34,511 nucleotides of DNA from Pseudoflavonifractor phocaeensis (GTDB lineage Bacteria; Bacillota; Clostridia; Oscillospirales; Oscillospiraceae): contig NZ_JADYUM010000022.1 of the NCBI RefSeq assembly GCF_021531815.1, positions 1-34,511 of the forward strand, given 5' to 3'. Below, piece by piece: positions 9,168 through 16,495 of the stretch (positions are counted from its first letter, which is position 1; each line of letters starts with the position of its first letter). The notes beneath the pieces were generated by a model, which searched no databases, was not told the origin of the DNA, and saw only the letters and a list, made by a program, of their open reading frames with translations. Made by a program: the position numbers and the translations under genes.

Positions 9168-10118
9168 ATGGTAGAAATCGAAAAGCCCCGCATCGAATGT
9201 GTGGAAAATCCCGGCGATGCTTCCTATGGCAAGTATGTGGTCGAGCCTCTGGAGCGCGGCTACGGCACCACTCTGGGCAACTCCCTGCGCCGGATTCTGC
9301 TGTCCTCTCTGCCTGGTACCGCGGTGACCTCCATCAAGATCGCCGGTGTCCAGCATGAGTTTACCACCATCCCCGGCATCAAGGAGGACGTCACCGAGAT
9401 CGTCCTGAACGTGAAGGGGATCATCGCCAAGCTGTACTGCGAAGGCGTGAAGACCGTCCACATTGAGGCTGCCGGCGAGTGCAAGGTCACGGCTGGCGAC
9501 ATCAAGGCGGACGCCGACGTGGAGATCCTGAATCCCGACCTCCACATCGCCACCCTGGGTCCCGATGCCACCCTGAGCATGGAGCTGACCTTGTCCCACG
9601 GCCGGGGCTATGTCTCCGCCGACAAGAACAAGCCCGCTCAGTCCATCATCGGCATCATCCCTGTGGACTCCATCTACACCCCTGTCCGCAAGGTCAATTA
9701 CACCGTGGAGAACACCCGTGTGGGCGACGCCACGGACTATGACAAGCTGACCCTGGAGGTGTGGACCAACGGCACCATCGACGCCCGGGATGCCGTCTCC
9801 CTGGGAGCCCGCATCCTGTGCGACCACTTCACCCTGTTTACTGACCTGTCCGAGACCATGGGCAACAAGTCCACCGTGGTGGAAAAGGCCGAGGCTCAGC
9901 GGGACAAGGTGATGGAGATGACCATCGACGACATGGACCTGTCCGTCCGCTCCTACAACTGTCTGAAGCGGGCCAACATCAACACGGTGGAGGACCTGAT
10001 CTCCAAGACCGAGGAAGAGATGATGAAGGTCCGGAACCTGGGCCGCAAGTCCCTGGAAGAGGTCATCAACAAGCTGGCTATGATGGGCCTGTCCCTGGCC
10101 AGCGATGATAATAATTAA
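9168..10118 (+). CDS. rpoA: DNA-directed RNA polymerase subunit alpha
   Basis: 316 residues. The N-terminal assembly domain has the [28 protein letters not shown] signature. A flexible linker near 225-245 leads to the C-terminal domain with helix-hairpin-helix segments ([43 protein letters not shown]), which contacts UP elements and activators. Normal length; ATG preceded by AGGAGGG. Confidence 0.98.
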   Translation: MVEIEKPRIECVENPGDASYGKYVVEPLERGYGTTLGNSLRRILLSSLPGTAVTSIKIAGVQHEFTTIPGIKEDVTEIVLNVKGIIAKLYCEGVKTVHIEAAGECKVTAGDIKADADVEILNPDLHIATLGPDATLSMELTLSHGRGYVSADKNKPAQSIIGIIPVDSIYTPVRKVNYTVENTRVGDATDYDKLTLEVWTNGTIDARDAVSLGARILCDHFTLFTDLSETMGNKSTVVEKAEAQRDKVMEMTIDDMDLSVRSYNCLKRANINTVEDLISKTEEEMMKVRNLGRKSLEEVINKLAMMGLSLASDDNN

Positions 10119-10275
10119 ACACCTGGTGTTTGATAACCGGGACAGCGTTAAAAGTATGTAACGTTCCGTTTTACGCACGGCAGATTGCCGTCCCTATGTG
10201 GGTGTCCCAGGCCGAAAGGCCGAATGAACGAATTTATGAAAGATCTCGCCACGCGAGGTCGGAGGAGAGTTTACT
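10117..10275 (+). other. rpoA-rplQ spacer, structured leader of rplQ
   Basis: A palindrome AAACACC t GGTGTTT (10117-10131) overlaps the rpoA stop. GGGACA (10139-10144) can pair with TGTCCC (10203-10208), enclosing a hairpin ACGGCA gat TGCCGT (10177-10191). GGCC gaaa GGCC (10210-10221) and GATCTCG/CGAGGTC before the RBS follow. No clear sigma-A promoter. Compact folding suggests a regulatory leader or processing region; identity unknown. Confidence 0.45.
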
Positions 10276-10620
10276 ATGTCTCTGAAGAATCGTAAGCTGG
10301 GCCGCACCAGCGATCAGCGCAAGGCTATGCTCCGCGCCATGGTCACCTATCTGCTGGAGAACGGCCAGATCAAGACCACTGTTACCCGCGCCAAGGAAGT
10401 CGCTCCCGTGGCTGAGAAGATGATCACCCTGGCTAAGGACAACAGCCTGACCTCCTACCGCCAGGCCCTGGCCTTCATCACCAAGGAGGACGTGGCCAAC
10501 AAGCTGTTCAAGGAGATCGGCCCCAAGTACGCCGACCGCAACGGCGGTTACACCCGTATCGTCCGCATTGGCCCCCGGCGCGGCGACGCCGCCGAGATGG
10601 CCATTATCCAGTTGGTGTAA
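10276..10620 (+). CDS. rplQ: 50S ribosomal protein L17
   Basis: 114 residues: [41 protein letters not shown] is the L17 signature, and the tail [21 protein letters not shown] is normal. L17 lies near the polypeptide exit tunnel. It is the last gene of the super-operon. Its final 39 bp and the terminator are duplicated 224 bp downstream. Confidence 0.98.
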   Translation: MSLKNRKLGRTSDQRKAMLRAMVTYLLENGQIKTTVTRAKEVAPVAEKMITLAKDNSLTSYRQALAFITKEDVANKLFKEIGPKYADRNGGYTRIVRIGPRRGDAAEMAIIQLV

Positions 10621-10634
10621 TCATACACGGCTTG

Positions 10635-10667
10635 AAAAATCCCGTTCCGAGAGGAACGGGATTTTTT
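10635..10667 (+). terminator. Terminator of the ribosomal super-operon (copy 1)
   Basis: Stem AAAAATCCCGTTCC / GGAACGGGATTTTTT with a GAGA loop and a run of six T. A textbook intrinsic terminator located 15 bp after rplQ; also usable from the other strand. Confidence 0.95.
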
Positions 10668-10699
10668 GTACGCGCCGTCGCGCCGGGGGAAATAGGGTG

Positions 10700-10806
10700 C
10701 CCCAAGAAGGCGACAGTGCCGCCTTCTTGGGGAGAGGAGGAGCAGCGGAGTGAGCGAGCCCATCCGCTTGCGGAAGGGCGAGGGATATGGAGCTTGCGAC
10801 GACGAG
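10700..10806. repeat. Structured repeat element, copy 2
   Basis: A perfect 13-bp stem (10700-10712 with 10720-10732, CCCCAAGAAGGCG / CGCCTTCTTGGGG) is followed by the same 74-nt tail as at 7387-7460. Its internal hairpin here is GCCCATCCGC / GCGGAAGGGC with one mismatch. The arms differ from copy 1 while pairing is kept, and the tail sequence around the hairpin is nearly identical. Confidence 0.85.
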
Positions 10807-10844
10807 GCGACGCCGCCGAGATGGCCATGATCCAGTTGGTGTAA
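10806..10844 (+). pseudogene. rplQ C-terminal fragment (duplicated remnant)
   Basis: The last 12 codons plus stop of rplQ are repeated here with a single change (Ile to Met). The fragment has no start or RBS of its own and is a by-product of the duplication. Confidence 0.85.
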
Positions 10845-10858
10845 TCATACACGGCTTG

Positions 10859-10891
10859 AAAAATCCCGTTCCGAGAGGAACGGGATTTTTT
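10859..10891 (+). terminator. Terminator copy 2 (duplicated)
   Basis: The hairpin and T run are identical to the terminator behind rplQ, 224 bp further on. It would catch read-through and insulate the acyltransferase promoter. Confidence 0.9.
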
Positions 10892-10922
10892 GTACGCGCC
10901 GCCGCGCCAAAACAGAAAAGCC

Positions 10923-10950
10923 TTTGCTTTTCCACAGAATTTGATATAAT
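10923..10950 (+). promoter_or_regulatory. Promoter of the acyltransferase gene
   Basis: -35 TTTGCT (10923-10928), 16-bp spacer, perfect -10 TATAAT (10945-10950). Confidence 0.7.
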
Positions 10951-10982
10951 GCTTTCATAAGGCGATGGAGGGGGAGAAGGCT

Positions 10983-12020
10983 GTGGCGGACGTGGAGCAG
11001 AAACAAAATGATAAGTTGGATCTTTTCAAATGTATCGCTATTTACAGCACAATATTTGCCCACGCACCCCTTCCCGGGGCAGTGGGTCAGCTGCTTGCCG
11101 CCCTGGCAAAGTTTTCGGTAGTCGTGTTTTTCCTGTCATCCGGTTATTTCAGTTGGGAGAAAAACAGCAGGACCCTGGGCAGGAGAAGCCTGCGCATGGG
11201 GAAACTTCTGCTGGAAACATCGGTTATGCTGCTACTGTTTGGCTGTGTTTTGGCGGTAAAAGGAGGACAGACCGTCAGCGCCTACCTGCTCAGCCGGATG
11301 AATCCCTTGTTTTTGAAAGAAATCGTGCTCTATCAGGTACTGCCCTTTCCATACGCCTGGCCGATGTGGTATTTGACAGCTCAGTTTATGGTCTATGTGA
11401 TTTGGTGGAGCATAACGTATATCTCGGAACGACTGGGCAAGCGGCTGCCCTACAATGTGTTGGGAGCGGCAGCTCTGGGGCTGCTGCTGCTCCACCTCTC
11501 CTTGGGAGAATGGCGGGCCATGACGGGGCAGACGCCTCTGAACAATATGTATCTCCGCAACACGTGGCTGGACGGCCTTCCCTTTTTTACATTGGGCGTC
11601 TGGATGCGGGAACACCGGGAGGGACTGCAAACCAAAGGGAATGTACCTTGGCTTTGGTGCGGCGTGGCGGTATCTGTTCTTCTGGCGGTGTGGGAGCACA
11701 GCAGAGTTGGCGTGGTAGACGTATTTGTGGGCACAACGTCAGTGGCATTCCTGCTGGTGTGGCTCTCGCTCTGTTCGCCCCAGATACCAAGCCCATGGCT
11801 GCGGCGGACCGCCTGTTGGTGCGGGAAAAATCTGACGTTTTACATTTATGTGATCCATGTGCCTCTTTACGGGGTAATGAAGGAGTGGGCGGGGCAGGTC
11901 CCCGTGTTTGCCTGGGCCATGGGGCGGCCATGGCTGATGCCGTTCCTCATCACTTTCCTGAGTACATTGGCGGCATGGGCCATATATTTCCGTCCGTGGC
12001 GCAAAAGGCGGCAGCGGTAA
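10983..12020 (+). CDS. Acyltransferase family 3 membrane protein
   Basis: About 345 residues, almost entirely hydrophobic helices. It opens with KLDLFKCIAIYSTIFAHAPLPGA, the pattern of the OafA/WecH-type acyltransferase 3 family with a His in the first helix (family motif: histidine near the end of TM1). Such proteins O-acylate cell-surface glycans or other envelope substrates; the substrate here is unknown. The GTG at 10983 has GAGGGGGAG nine bases upstream. The ATG at 10965 has no ribosome binding site. The gene is AT-richer than its neighbours, which hints at acquisition. The amidohydrolase follows after 21 bp, probably co-transcribed. Confidence 0.8.
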   Translation: MADVEQKQNDKLDLFKCIAIYSTIFAHAPLPGAVGQLLAALAKFSVVVFFLSSGYFSWEKNSRTLGRRSLRMGKLLLETSVMLLLFGCVLAVKGGQTVSAYLLSRMNPLFLKEIVLYQVLPFPYAWPMWYLTAQFMVYVIWWSITYISERLGKRLPYNVLGAAALGLLLLHLSLGEWRAMTGQTPLNNMYLRNTWLDGLPFFTLGVWMREHREGLQTKGNVPWLWCGVAVSVLLAVWEHSRVGVVDVFVGTTSVAFLLVWLSLCSPQIPSPWLRRTACWCGKNLTFYIYVIHVPLYGVMKEWAGQVPVFAWAMGRPWLMPFLITFLSTLAAWAIYFRPWRKRRQR

Positions 12021-12041
12021 AACAATGAAGGAGTATTGCCT

Positions 12042-12863
12042 ATGAAAATCATCGACGCGCATCTCCATATTTTCCCCCAGGAGGATTGGGCGGAGCAGAC
12101 TGCCGCCGGGGTGGGACACCATAACAGCCTGGACCATCTTCGGCAGGTCTACGGGGAACTGGATATGGTCCACGGAGTGGTCATGGGGAACCGCAGCCTG
12201 GAGGTGGGCGACCACCACTACCCCGCCGACCTGTTCCACTACTGCGTGGGACTGGACAGCTTTCTTCTGGAGGGGGGCAGGAAGGCCATCCCCGACCTGG
12301 CCGACCGGGTGGAGGAGCACCTGAAGCGGGATGCCTGCTGCGGCGTGAAGCTATATCCGGGCTACAACAAGATCTGGCTGTCCGACCCCATGTACACGCC
12401 CATCTACGACCTGGCGGCCCGGTATGACAAGCCGGTGGCTGTCCACATGGGGCTCACCGCCAACAGACGGGCCCACCTGAAATACTGCCATCCTCTGGCC
12501 CTGGACGAGGTGGCCGCCGACCATAAAAAGACCCGGTTTGTCATGTGCCACTTCGGGAACCCGTTTTTGGAGTCCGCCGCCGCCGTGGTGGAGAAGAATC
12601 CCAACGTGGCCACCGACCTGTCCGGCCTGCTGGAGGGGCGGGTGGACCTGGAGCGCTATTTCCGGGAGCAGGCGGGCTATGTGTCCCTGCTCCGGACCTG
12701 GCTCACCGCCATCTGCCAATGGGACGACGTGATGTACGGCACCGACTGGCCCATTGTCAACCTGGGGGAGTATATCCGGTTCATCCAGGGCGTGGTCCCT
12801 GAGGAACACTGGGAGAAGGTATTTTTCCAAAACGCCAACCGCATTTATGGCCTGGGCCTGTGA
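12042..12863 (+). CDS. Amidohydrolase family protein (metal-dependent TIM barrel)
   Basis: 273 residues. Metal-binding His7-x-His9 (DAHLHIF) in strand 1, His135 (AVHMG), His170 (MCHFGNP) and Asp235 (YGTDWP) fit the COG2159 amidohydrolase-related/decarboxylase group. Members hydrolyse or decarboxylate small cyclic or aromatic acids; the substrate cannot be told. The ATG at 12042 has AAGGAG eight bases upstream; an in-frame TTG two codons earlier is unlikely. It sits in the same short operon as the acyltransferase and ends at a terminator. Confidence 0.85.
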   Translation: MKIIDAHLHIFPQEDWAEQTAAGVGHHNSLDHLRQVYGELDMVHGVVMGNRSLEVGDHHYPADLFHYCVGLDSFLLEGGRKAIPDLADRVEEHLKRDACCGVKLYPGYNKIWLSDPMYTPIYDLAARYDKPVAVHMGLTANRRAHLKYCHPLALDEVAADHKKTRFVMCHFGNPFLESAAAVVEKNPNVATDLSGLLEGRVDLERYFREQAGYVSLLRTWLTAICQWDDVMYGTDWPIVNLGEYIRFIQGVVPEEHWEKVFFQNANRIYGLGL

Positions 12864-12867
12864 AAAC

Positions 12868-12910
12868 AGCGCCGCCCGTCAGCCCGACGGACGGCGCTGC
12901 GGGTTTCTTT
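12868..12910 (+). terminator. Terminator after the amidohydrolase gene
   Basis: CAGCGCCG…CCGTC paired with GACGG…CGGCGCTG (about 12868-12898), followed by GGGTTTCTTTT. The stem and its upstream context closely resemble the terminator behind the M20 hydrolase at 14322-14361. Confidence 0.8.
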
Positions 12911-12977
12911 TGGGAACCGGTGCTGCGGCGCCTCTGCTGCGGCTAGAAAGCACGTCTGCTTCCTGAAAAAGGAAATC

Positions 12978-13006
12978 TTGACAAGGAAAAAGCAGGTGCT
13001 TAGAAT
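12978..13006 (+). promoter_or_regulatory. Promoter of the M20 hydrolase gene
   Basis: Perfect -35 TTGACA (12978-12983), 17-bp spacer, -10 TAGAAT (13001-13006), 23 bp ahead of the start codon. Confidence 0.85.
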
Positions 13007-13029
13007 GGGAGAAAACAGGGGGGATTCTT

Positions 13030-14259
13030 ATGGACTGGAGCCAGACTGCGGAACATATTGCCCGGCGGCTGACAGAACTGAGCGGCTTTACCGCCACACC
13101 GGGAGAGGGCTGCACCAGGCTGCCCTTTACCAGGGAGACCCGCGAGGCGGCGGATTACCTGAAGGCGGAGATGGCCGCCGACGGACTGGAAACCTGGGAG
13201 GACGGGGCCGGGAACGTATTTGGACGGCTGCCGGGGCGTGACTCCGCCCTGCCCTGTATCATGTGCGGGTCCCATTATGATTCCGTGGTCTGCGGCGGCA
13301 ACTATGACGGGATCGCCGGCGTGGTGTGCGCCATGGAGCTGGCCCGGCTGCTGAAGGAGTGCGGGACTTTGGACCGGGACTTTGTGGTCGCCGCCTTTAT
13401 GGACGAGGAGGGCTGCCGCTTTGGCAGCGGATGCTTCGGGTCCAGAGCCATTATGGGACGGATCACCCCTGAATACTGCCATAGCGTCAGGGATAAACGG
13501 GATGGCTCCACCGTGGCCCAGCGCATGAAGGAATACGGACTGGACCCGGAACGGGTGGCAGAGGCGGCCTGGGCTCCGGGCACCATCGGGAATTATCTGG
13601 AGCTTCACATCGAGCAGGGACCGGTGTTGGACGCTAAGGGGATCCAGCTGGGACTGGTGGACTGTATTGTGGGCATCCAGCGGTATATGATCACCATTCA
13701 CGGCCAGAGCAACCATGCGGGCACCACGCCCATGGATATGCGGCTGGACGCCATGGACCGGGCCGCCAGAGTGATCGTCCGGGCCGGGGAGATCGCCCGG
13801 ACCAAGGGCCGGGGCTGCGTGGCCACGGTGGGCTATGTGGAGGCCTTCCCCGGCTCCTACAACGTGGTCCCCGGAAAAGCGGTGTTTTCCGCGGAGATGC
13901 GGGCGACAGAGCAGGAGCTGGTGGACCAGATGGCGGCGGAGATCCGTCAGGCTCTGGAGGAGGAGACCGCGGACGGTCTGACCTTTGAGATGGAGCAGAA
14001 GGCCAACACGCCTCCGGTCCATCTGTCCAGAAGAATGACGGAGATCAGCGAGGGGATCTGCCGGGACCGGGGCTTTACTTACCGGATCATGCCCTCCGGA
14101 GCGGGACATGACGCCCAAATCATCGGCCAGGGCGTGGAGGCGTCCATGCTCTTTGTGCCGAGCCGCCAGGGGCTGAGCCACTGCCCCCAGGAGCACAGCG
14201 AATATACCGACCTGCTCCGGGCGGTCCAGGTGGCTCTGGAACTGATCCGGAAGCTGTGA
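13030..14259 (+). CDS. Zn-dependent hydrolase, M20 family (N-carbamoyl-L-amino-acid hydrolase / allantoate amidohydrolase type)
   Basis: 409 residues, typical of the HyuC/AllC group. Di-metal ligands: His82 and Asp93 (GSHYDSVVCGGNYDG), Glu126-Glu127 (MDEEGCRFG), His193 (ELHIEQGP) and His384 (GLSHCPQEHS). SGAGHDAQ (356-363) is the substrate-binding signature. The enzyme removes a carbamoyl or ureido group from an amino acid or allantoate. No hydantoinase or allantoinase lies beside it, so the substrate is open; the upstream amidohydrolase is of another group. ATG preceded by AGGGGGG; single-gene unit with its own promoter and terminator. Confidence 0.92.
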   Translation: MDWSQTAEHIARRLTELSGFTATPGEGCTRLPFTRETREAADYLKAEMAADGLETWEDGAGNVFGRLPGRDSALPCIMCGSHYDSVVCGGNYDGIAGVVCAMELARLLKECGTLDRDFVVAAFMDEEGCRFGSGCFGSRAIMGRITPEYCHSVRDKRDGSTVAQRMKEYGLDPERVAEAAWAPGTIGNYLELHIEQGPVLDAKGIQLGLVDCIVGIQRYMITIHGQSNHAGTTPMDMRLDAMDRAARVIVRAGEIARTKGRGCVATVGYVEAFPGSYNVVPGKAVFSAEMRATEQELVDQMAAEIRQALEEETADGLTFEMEQKANTPPVHLSRRMTEISEGICRDRGFTYRIMPSGAGHDAQIIGQGVEASMLFVPSRQGLSHCPQEHSEYTDLLRAVQVALELIRKL

Positions 14260-14321
14260 GACCGTGGCGTAAAGCGGCATCTAAGCTCTGTATATGCCTG
14301 TATTTATCGGCTGGGACTGTG

Positions 14322-14361
14322 AAAACAGCGCCGTCCGTCAGTTTGACGGACGGCGCTGCAT
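14322..14361 (+). terminator. Terminator after the M20 hydrolase (also usable by the reverse-strand ALDH gene)
   Basis: Nearly perfect stem CAGCGCCGTCCGTCA / TGACGGACGGCGCTG with a GTT loop. Flanked by AAAA on one side and GTTTACTT on the other, it can serve both converging transcripts. The stem resembles that at 12868-12898. Confidence 0.8.
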
Positions 14362-14363
14362 GT

Positions 14364-15734
14364 TTACTTGAGAAAACGGCGGATCCACTTCTCCCGGGGG
14401 CCGGTATAGGGGGGGTAGCGGATGGGCAGGTCCAGGCGGGTGGAGGTCTGGAGCACCCCCTTGGTGTGGGAAAAGGTGTCGAAGCTGTATTTACCGTGGT
14501 AGTGCCCCAGGCCGCTGTTTCCAACGCCGCCGAAGGGCAGCCGGGGATTGGCCAGGTGGAGGACGGTGTCGTTGACGCAGCCGCCGCCAAAGGGGACATT
14601 GCGGAGGAAACGCCGCTGGACGGCCTTGTCCTGGGAGAACAGGTAGAGGGCCAGGGGGCGGGGCCGGTCCAGAATGAAATTTTCCGCCTGGTCCAAATCA
14701 TCGAACTCCAGCACCGGCAGCAGGGGCCCGAAGATCTCCTCCCCCATCACCGGGTCCTCCGGCGACACCCCGTCCAGAATGGTGGGCTGGATCCGCAAAG
14801 TATCCGGGTCGGCCTGCCCGCCGTATACCACCTTGGCCGGGTCGATCAGGGCGCATACCCGGTCAAAGTGTTTCCGGTTGACCATGTGGACATAGCCCTG
14901 ATTGTCCAGGGGGTCGGCTCCGTACATCCGCTCCGTCCAGTCCCGGAGGCGGTCCAGCAGCTCGTCTTTTACCCGCCGTTCCACCAGCAGGTAGTCGGGA
15001 GCCACGCAGGTCTGGCCGCAGTTGAGGAGCTTGCCGAAGACGATGCGTTTGGCGGCCAGATCCAGCCGGGCGGTGGTGTCCACCACGCAGGGGCTTTTGC
15101 CGCCCAGCTCCAGGGTGACGGGAGTCAGGTGTTTTGCCGCCTTCTCCATGACCTGACGGCCCACTTCCACCCCGCCGGTAAAGAAGATGTAATCAAATTC
15201 CTGGTCCAAAAGGGACTGATTCTCCTGGCGGCCCCCCTCCACCACCGCCACGTATTCCGGGGGGAAGCACCCGGATACCAGCTCCCGGATGGCCTCCGAG
15301 GTGGCCGGGGCGTAGGCTGAGGGCTTGACCACGCAGCAATTGCCAGCGGCGATGGCTCCGATCAGGGGATCCAGGGTGAGCAGCAGGGGATAGTTCCAGG
15401 GGGACATGATCAGGGTCACGCCGTAAGGCTCCGGGAAGACGGTGCTCCGGGCGGGGAACAGGGCCAGAGGCGTGGCCACCCGCCGTTCCCGGGCCCAACG
15501 GGGGAGGTGGCGCTCCGCAAAGGACAGCTCCTCCAGGGTGAGCCCCACCTCGCACAGGTAGCCTTCGGTGTCCGATTTGCCCAGGTCGGCCCGGAGGGCG
15601 GCAAGCAGGGTGCTCTCCTGGGCCTGGACCGCCCGTTTCAGATCGGCTAACGCCGTTTTTCGAAATCCCAGCTCCCGGGTAGCTCCGGAGCGGAAGAAAG
15701 CGCGCTGGGCGGCCACCAGCTTCTGAATCTCCAT
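14364..15734 (-). CDS. Aldehyde dehydrogenase family protein
   Basis: About 456 residues, the shorter class-3 / YwdH-like ALDH type that oxidises medium-chain or aromatic aldehydes with NAD(P)+. Numbering from the first Met: PWNYP (114-118), Glu211 in LELGGKSP and catalytic Cys245 in NCGQTCVAPDY are in place, and FFTGG (186-190) marks the cofactor site. AGGAGGG abuts the first ATG (15740), so the second ATG at 15734 with a six-base gap is the likelier start. No visible C-terminal membrane anchor. Monocistronic, convergent with the M20 hydrolase. Confidence 0.92.
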   Translation of the reverse strand: MEIQKLVAAQRAFFRSGATRELGFRKTALADLKRAVQAQESTLLAALRADLGKSDTEGYLCEVGLTLEELSFAERHLPRWARERRVATPLALFPARSTVFPEPYGVTLIMSPWNYPLLLTLDPLIGAIAAGNCCVVKPSAYAPATSEAIRELVSGCFPPEYVAVVEGGRQENQSLLDQEFDYIFFTGGVEVGRQVMEKAAKHLTPVTLELGGKSPCVVDTTARLDLAAKRIVFGKLLNCGQTCVAPDYLLVERRVKDELLDRLRDWTERMYGADPLDNQGYVHMVNRKHFDRVCALIDPAKVVYGGQADPDTLRIQPTILDGVSPEDPVMGEEIFGPLLPVLEFDDLDQAENFILDRPRPLALYLFSQDKAVQRRFLRNVPFGGGCVNDTVLHLANPRLPFGGVGNSGLGHYHGKYSFDTFSHTKGVLQTSTRLDLPIRYPPYTGPREKWIRRFLK

Positions 15735-15766
15735 GGCCATCCCTCCTGTTTGGAAGTATTTCCTTT

Positions 15767-15794
15767 AGTATAGCCTGTTTTTCCGAAAAGGAAA
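15767..15794 (-). promoter_or_regulatory. Candidate promoter of the ALDH gene
   Basis: Reverse strand: -10 TATACT (15767-15772) and a weak -35 TTTCCT (15789-15794), 16-bp spacing. The -10 is good, the -35 poor. Confidence 0.45.
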
Positions 15795-15799
15795 TGGGG

Positions 15800-16056
15800 A
15801 ACCGGGGGAGGAGCAGGCCTTTTCCGAAATCCCGGCAAGAAAGTTGCACAAAAATAGAAATGAAATTCTGGTGGAACCGGGATCGGAAAAGTTCCATGCT
15901 TCGGTTTTTATACACCAGCCATAACGAGGGCTTCGAGGCCTGCGATGAGACGGCCAAGAAATGCGGCCCGGGCATCAAGAGGTTTGTAACTCATCAATTG
16001 CGCGGGAAACTTGCGCCGGCGGGGGTGAAAAATTGGGGCGGCGGGAAAGAAACCGC
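15800..16056. other. Gene-free stretch
   Basis: About 260 bp between divergent genes. The open frame here reads like random Arg/Lys/Gly-rich sequence, with no RBS and no family similarity. Apart from AT-rich patches around 15840-15915 I see no clear element. Confidence 0.5.
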
Positions 16057-16085
16057 TTCCCTGCCGGGATGGAATTTGCTATAAT
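16057..16085 (+). promoter_or_regulatory. Promoter of the small Cys-rich gene
   Basis: Perfect -10 TATAAT (16080-16085) with a weak -35 TTCCCT (16057-16062) at 17 bp; the start codon lies 52 bp downstream behind GAGGAGG. Confidence 0.6.
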
Positions 16086-16136
16086 GAACCCGTGAAGTGT
16101 GCGGCGCCATGGGCGCCGAAGTGAGGAGGCCTGTTT

Positions 16137-16340
16137 ATGGCATGTAACAACACCCGCCCCTGCCCCTGTACGGTGGATTGTCCCCGGCATGGGATCTGCT
16201 GCGCCTGCGTGGCCCATCACCGGGACCATGAGGGGGGGATCCCCGGATGTTTCTTCTCCAAGGAGGGGGAGGCCACCTGGGACCGGAGCCTGGAAAATCT
16301 GGCCCGGGACCGGGGGATCCTGCCGTCCGGGGAGAACTGA
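16137..16340 (+). CDS. Small Cys-rich protein (DUF6485-like)
   Basis: 67 residues with eight Cys, seven of them in the first 28 residues: C3, C9, C11, C15, C21, C22, C24, then C38. The pattern CPCTVDCPRHGICCACVAHHR…GIPGCFF matches my memory of a small clostridial family annotated DUF6485. A zinc or iron-sulfur site is inferred; the function is unknown. It has its own promoter and a strong terminator, so it is probably expressed alone. Confidence 0.75.
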   Translation: MACNNTRPCPCTVDCPRHGICCACVAHHRDHEGGIPGCFFSKEGEATWDRSLENLARDRGILPSGEN

Positions 16341-16391
16341 CCCTTTGATGGCGCAAAACGAAGAATTTGGCGGAAAACAGCAACATTTTTC

Positions 16392-16434
16392 AAAAAAGGA
16401 AGGGCTTTTTGGGAAGAAAAGCCCTTCCTTTTTT
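16392..16434 (+). terminator. Bidirectional intrinsic terminator
   Basis: Perfect 18-bp stem AAAAAAGGAAGGGCTTTT / AAAAGCCCTTCCTTTTTT with a seven-base loop, ending in six T. Confidence 0.95.
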
Positions 16435-16495
16435 GTGTAGCCTATGATAAGATGATACGCGAATGATTTTGACCATGTTTTGAAGGAGAAAAATT

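Larger units (their letters stand above)
10582..10908. repeat. Direct duplication of the rplQ tail plus terminator
   Basis: Bases 10582-10684 recur at 10806-10908 with only two substitutions in 103 bp (a T/G in the coding tail and a T/C near the end). The unit covers the last 39 bp of rplQ including the stop, the terminator and 17 bp beyond. The 121 bp between the copies hold the second structured repeat element. A shared GCGACG at the junction could have primed the duplication. Confidence 0.95.

Noticed and set aside
15794-16084. 96-codon open frame upstream of the Cys-rich gene
   Set aside because: No ribosome binding site, low-complexity Arg/Lys/Gly composition, and it runs through the promoter of the next gene.
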